Positions 63,910-64,000 of a DNA stretch of 64,000 nt are shown piece by piece. Source of the stretch: Sphingomonas insulae. Its GTDB lineage: Bacteria; Pseudomonadota; Alphaproteobacteria; Sphingomonadales; Sphingomonadaceae. The stretch spans positions 124,001 to 188,000 of the forward strand of contig NZ_CP048422.1 in the NCBI RefSeq assembly GCF_010450875.1, given 5' to 3'. The translations under genes and the position numbers were made by a program. Position 1 is the first letter of the stretch, and each line of letters opens with the position of its first letter. Under the pieces are notes generated by a model. The model was not told the origin of the DNA. It worked only from the letters and a program-made list of their open reading frames with translations, and made no database searches.

Positions 63910-64000
63910 CGTCATGCCGGACTTGTTCCGGCATCCACTTCTCCTCAAGACCCGTCGGGATTTGAGGCGCGGTGGCCCCCGGAACAAGTCCGGAGTGACG
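63910..64000. repeat. Palindromic repeat upstream of atpG
   Basis: CGTCATGCCGGACTTGTTCC(GG) at 63910-63931 pairs with CCGGAACAAGTCCGGAGTGA(CG) at 63979-64000, 20 of 22 bases. It fills the gap in front of atpG and runs to the end of the window, so its far edge may continue. Confidence 0.7.

Overview
The window is high-GC DNA (by eye about two thirds G+C) with the gene content and order of an alphaproteobacterium of the Sphingomonas group. Support for this includes split F0 and F1 ATP-synthase loci with a b' subunit, an RpoH promoter of the alphaproteobacterial type in front of dnaK, an hrcA-grpE pair, the ydbH-ynbE-ydbL operon, and many small secreted proteins and lipoproteins typical of sphingomonads. 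No phage, insertion sequence, CRISPR array, tRNA or rRNA was found. Most of the window is ordinary chromosome; the accessory parts are a pectin locus and a trehalose/maltodextrin operon.

Layout. 1-490: end of a TesA-like esterase and a glutaredoxin, closed by a 28-bp perfect inverted repeat. 560-7164: a divergent rhamnogalacturonan-I locus (Tat-exported PL26/YetA-like lyase and a DUF6250 protein on the minus strand; two CE12-type SGNH acetylesterases and an alpha/beta-hydrolase esterase on the plus strand). 7215-8158: 3-methyladenine glycosylase and a small secreted protein. 8289-16487: glgX-treZ-malQ-treY, which would convert glycogen or maltodextrin to trehalose. 16818-17373: an orphan winged-helix protein and a small antisense ORF. 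24253-17519 (minus): uvrC, a polysaccharide deacetylase, a GNAT protein, recO, leuB and a GT2-GtrA glycosyltransferase, closely packed.

24378-28061 (minus): secreted protein, SMR exporter and the F0 genes (atpI, a, c, b, b'). 28295-32104 (minus): ydbH-ynbE-ydbL envelope lipid-transport genes, divergent from radC. 32966-36339: EF-hand protein, purB, thioredoxin-like protein, a 28-residue membrane peptide behind an AT-rich leader, and a TM2 protein. 36584-39709 (minus): dnaK and dnaJ; 39884-41837 (plus): PCuAC copper chaperone, HEXXH protein and a minimal soluble chemotaxis receptor. 41883-44822 (minus): thrC, grpE, hrcA.

45028-49947: DUF6438 lipoprotein, rph-rdgB, an inserted trio (GNAT, ExbD-like lipoprotein, CAP lipoprotein) and hemW. 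50114-54884: lpoA-like gene divergent from rsmI, a secreted protein, yraN, gshB, dedA. 54881-60520: xerC, a GAF-PAS-GGDEF cyclase, priA with a one-base frameshift, and a Tat-exported asparaginase. 60521-64000: a nested palindrome, then atpC, atpD and atpG (minus), each separated from its neighbour by a different hairpin-forming intergenic repeat.

The strongest items for follow-up are the priA frameshift, the dnaK RpoH promoter, the compact RG-I locus, the ExbD-like lipoprotein, the minimal chemoreceptor, the AT-rich leader with its micropeptide, and the palindromic repeats inside the atp operon. Nothing here is convincingly a wholly new system; most novelty is in small proteins and repeats.
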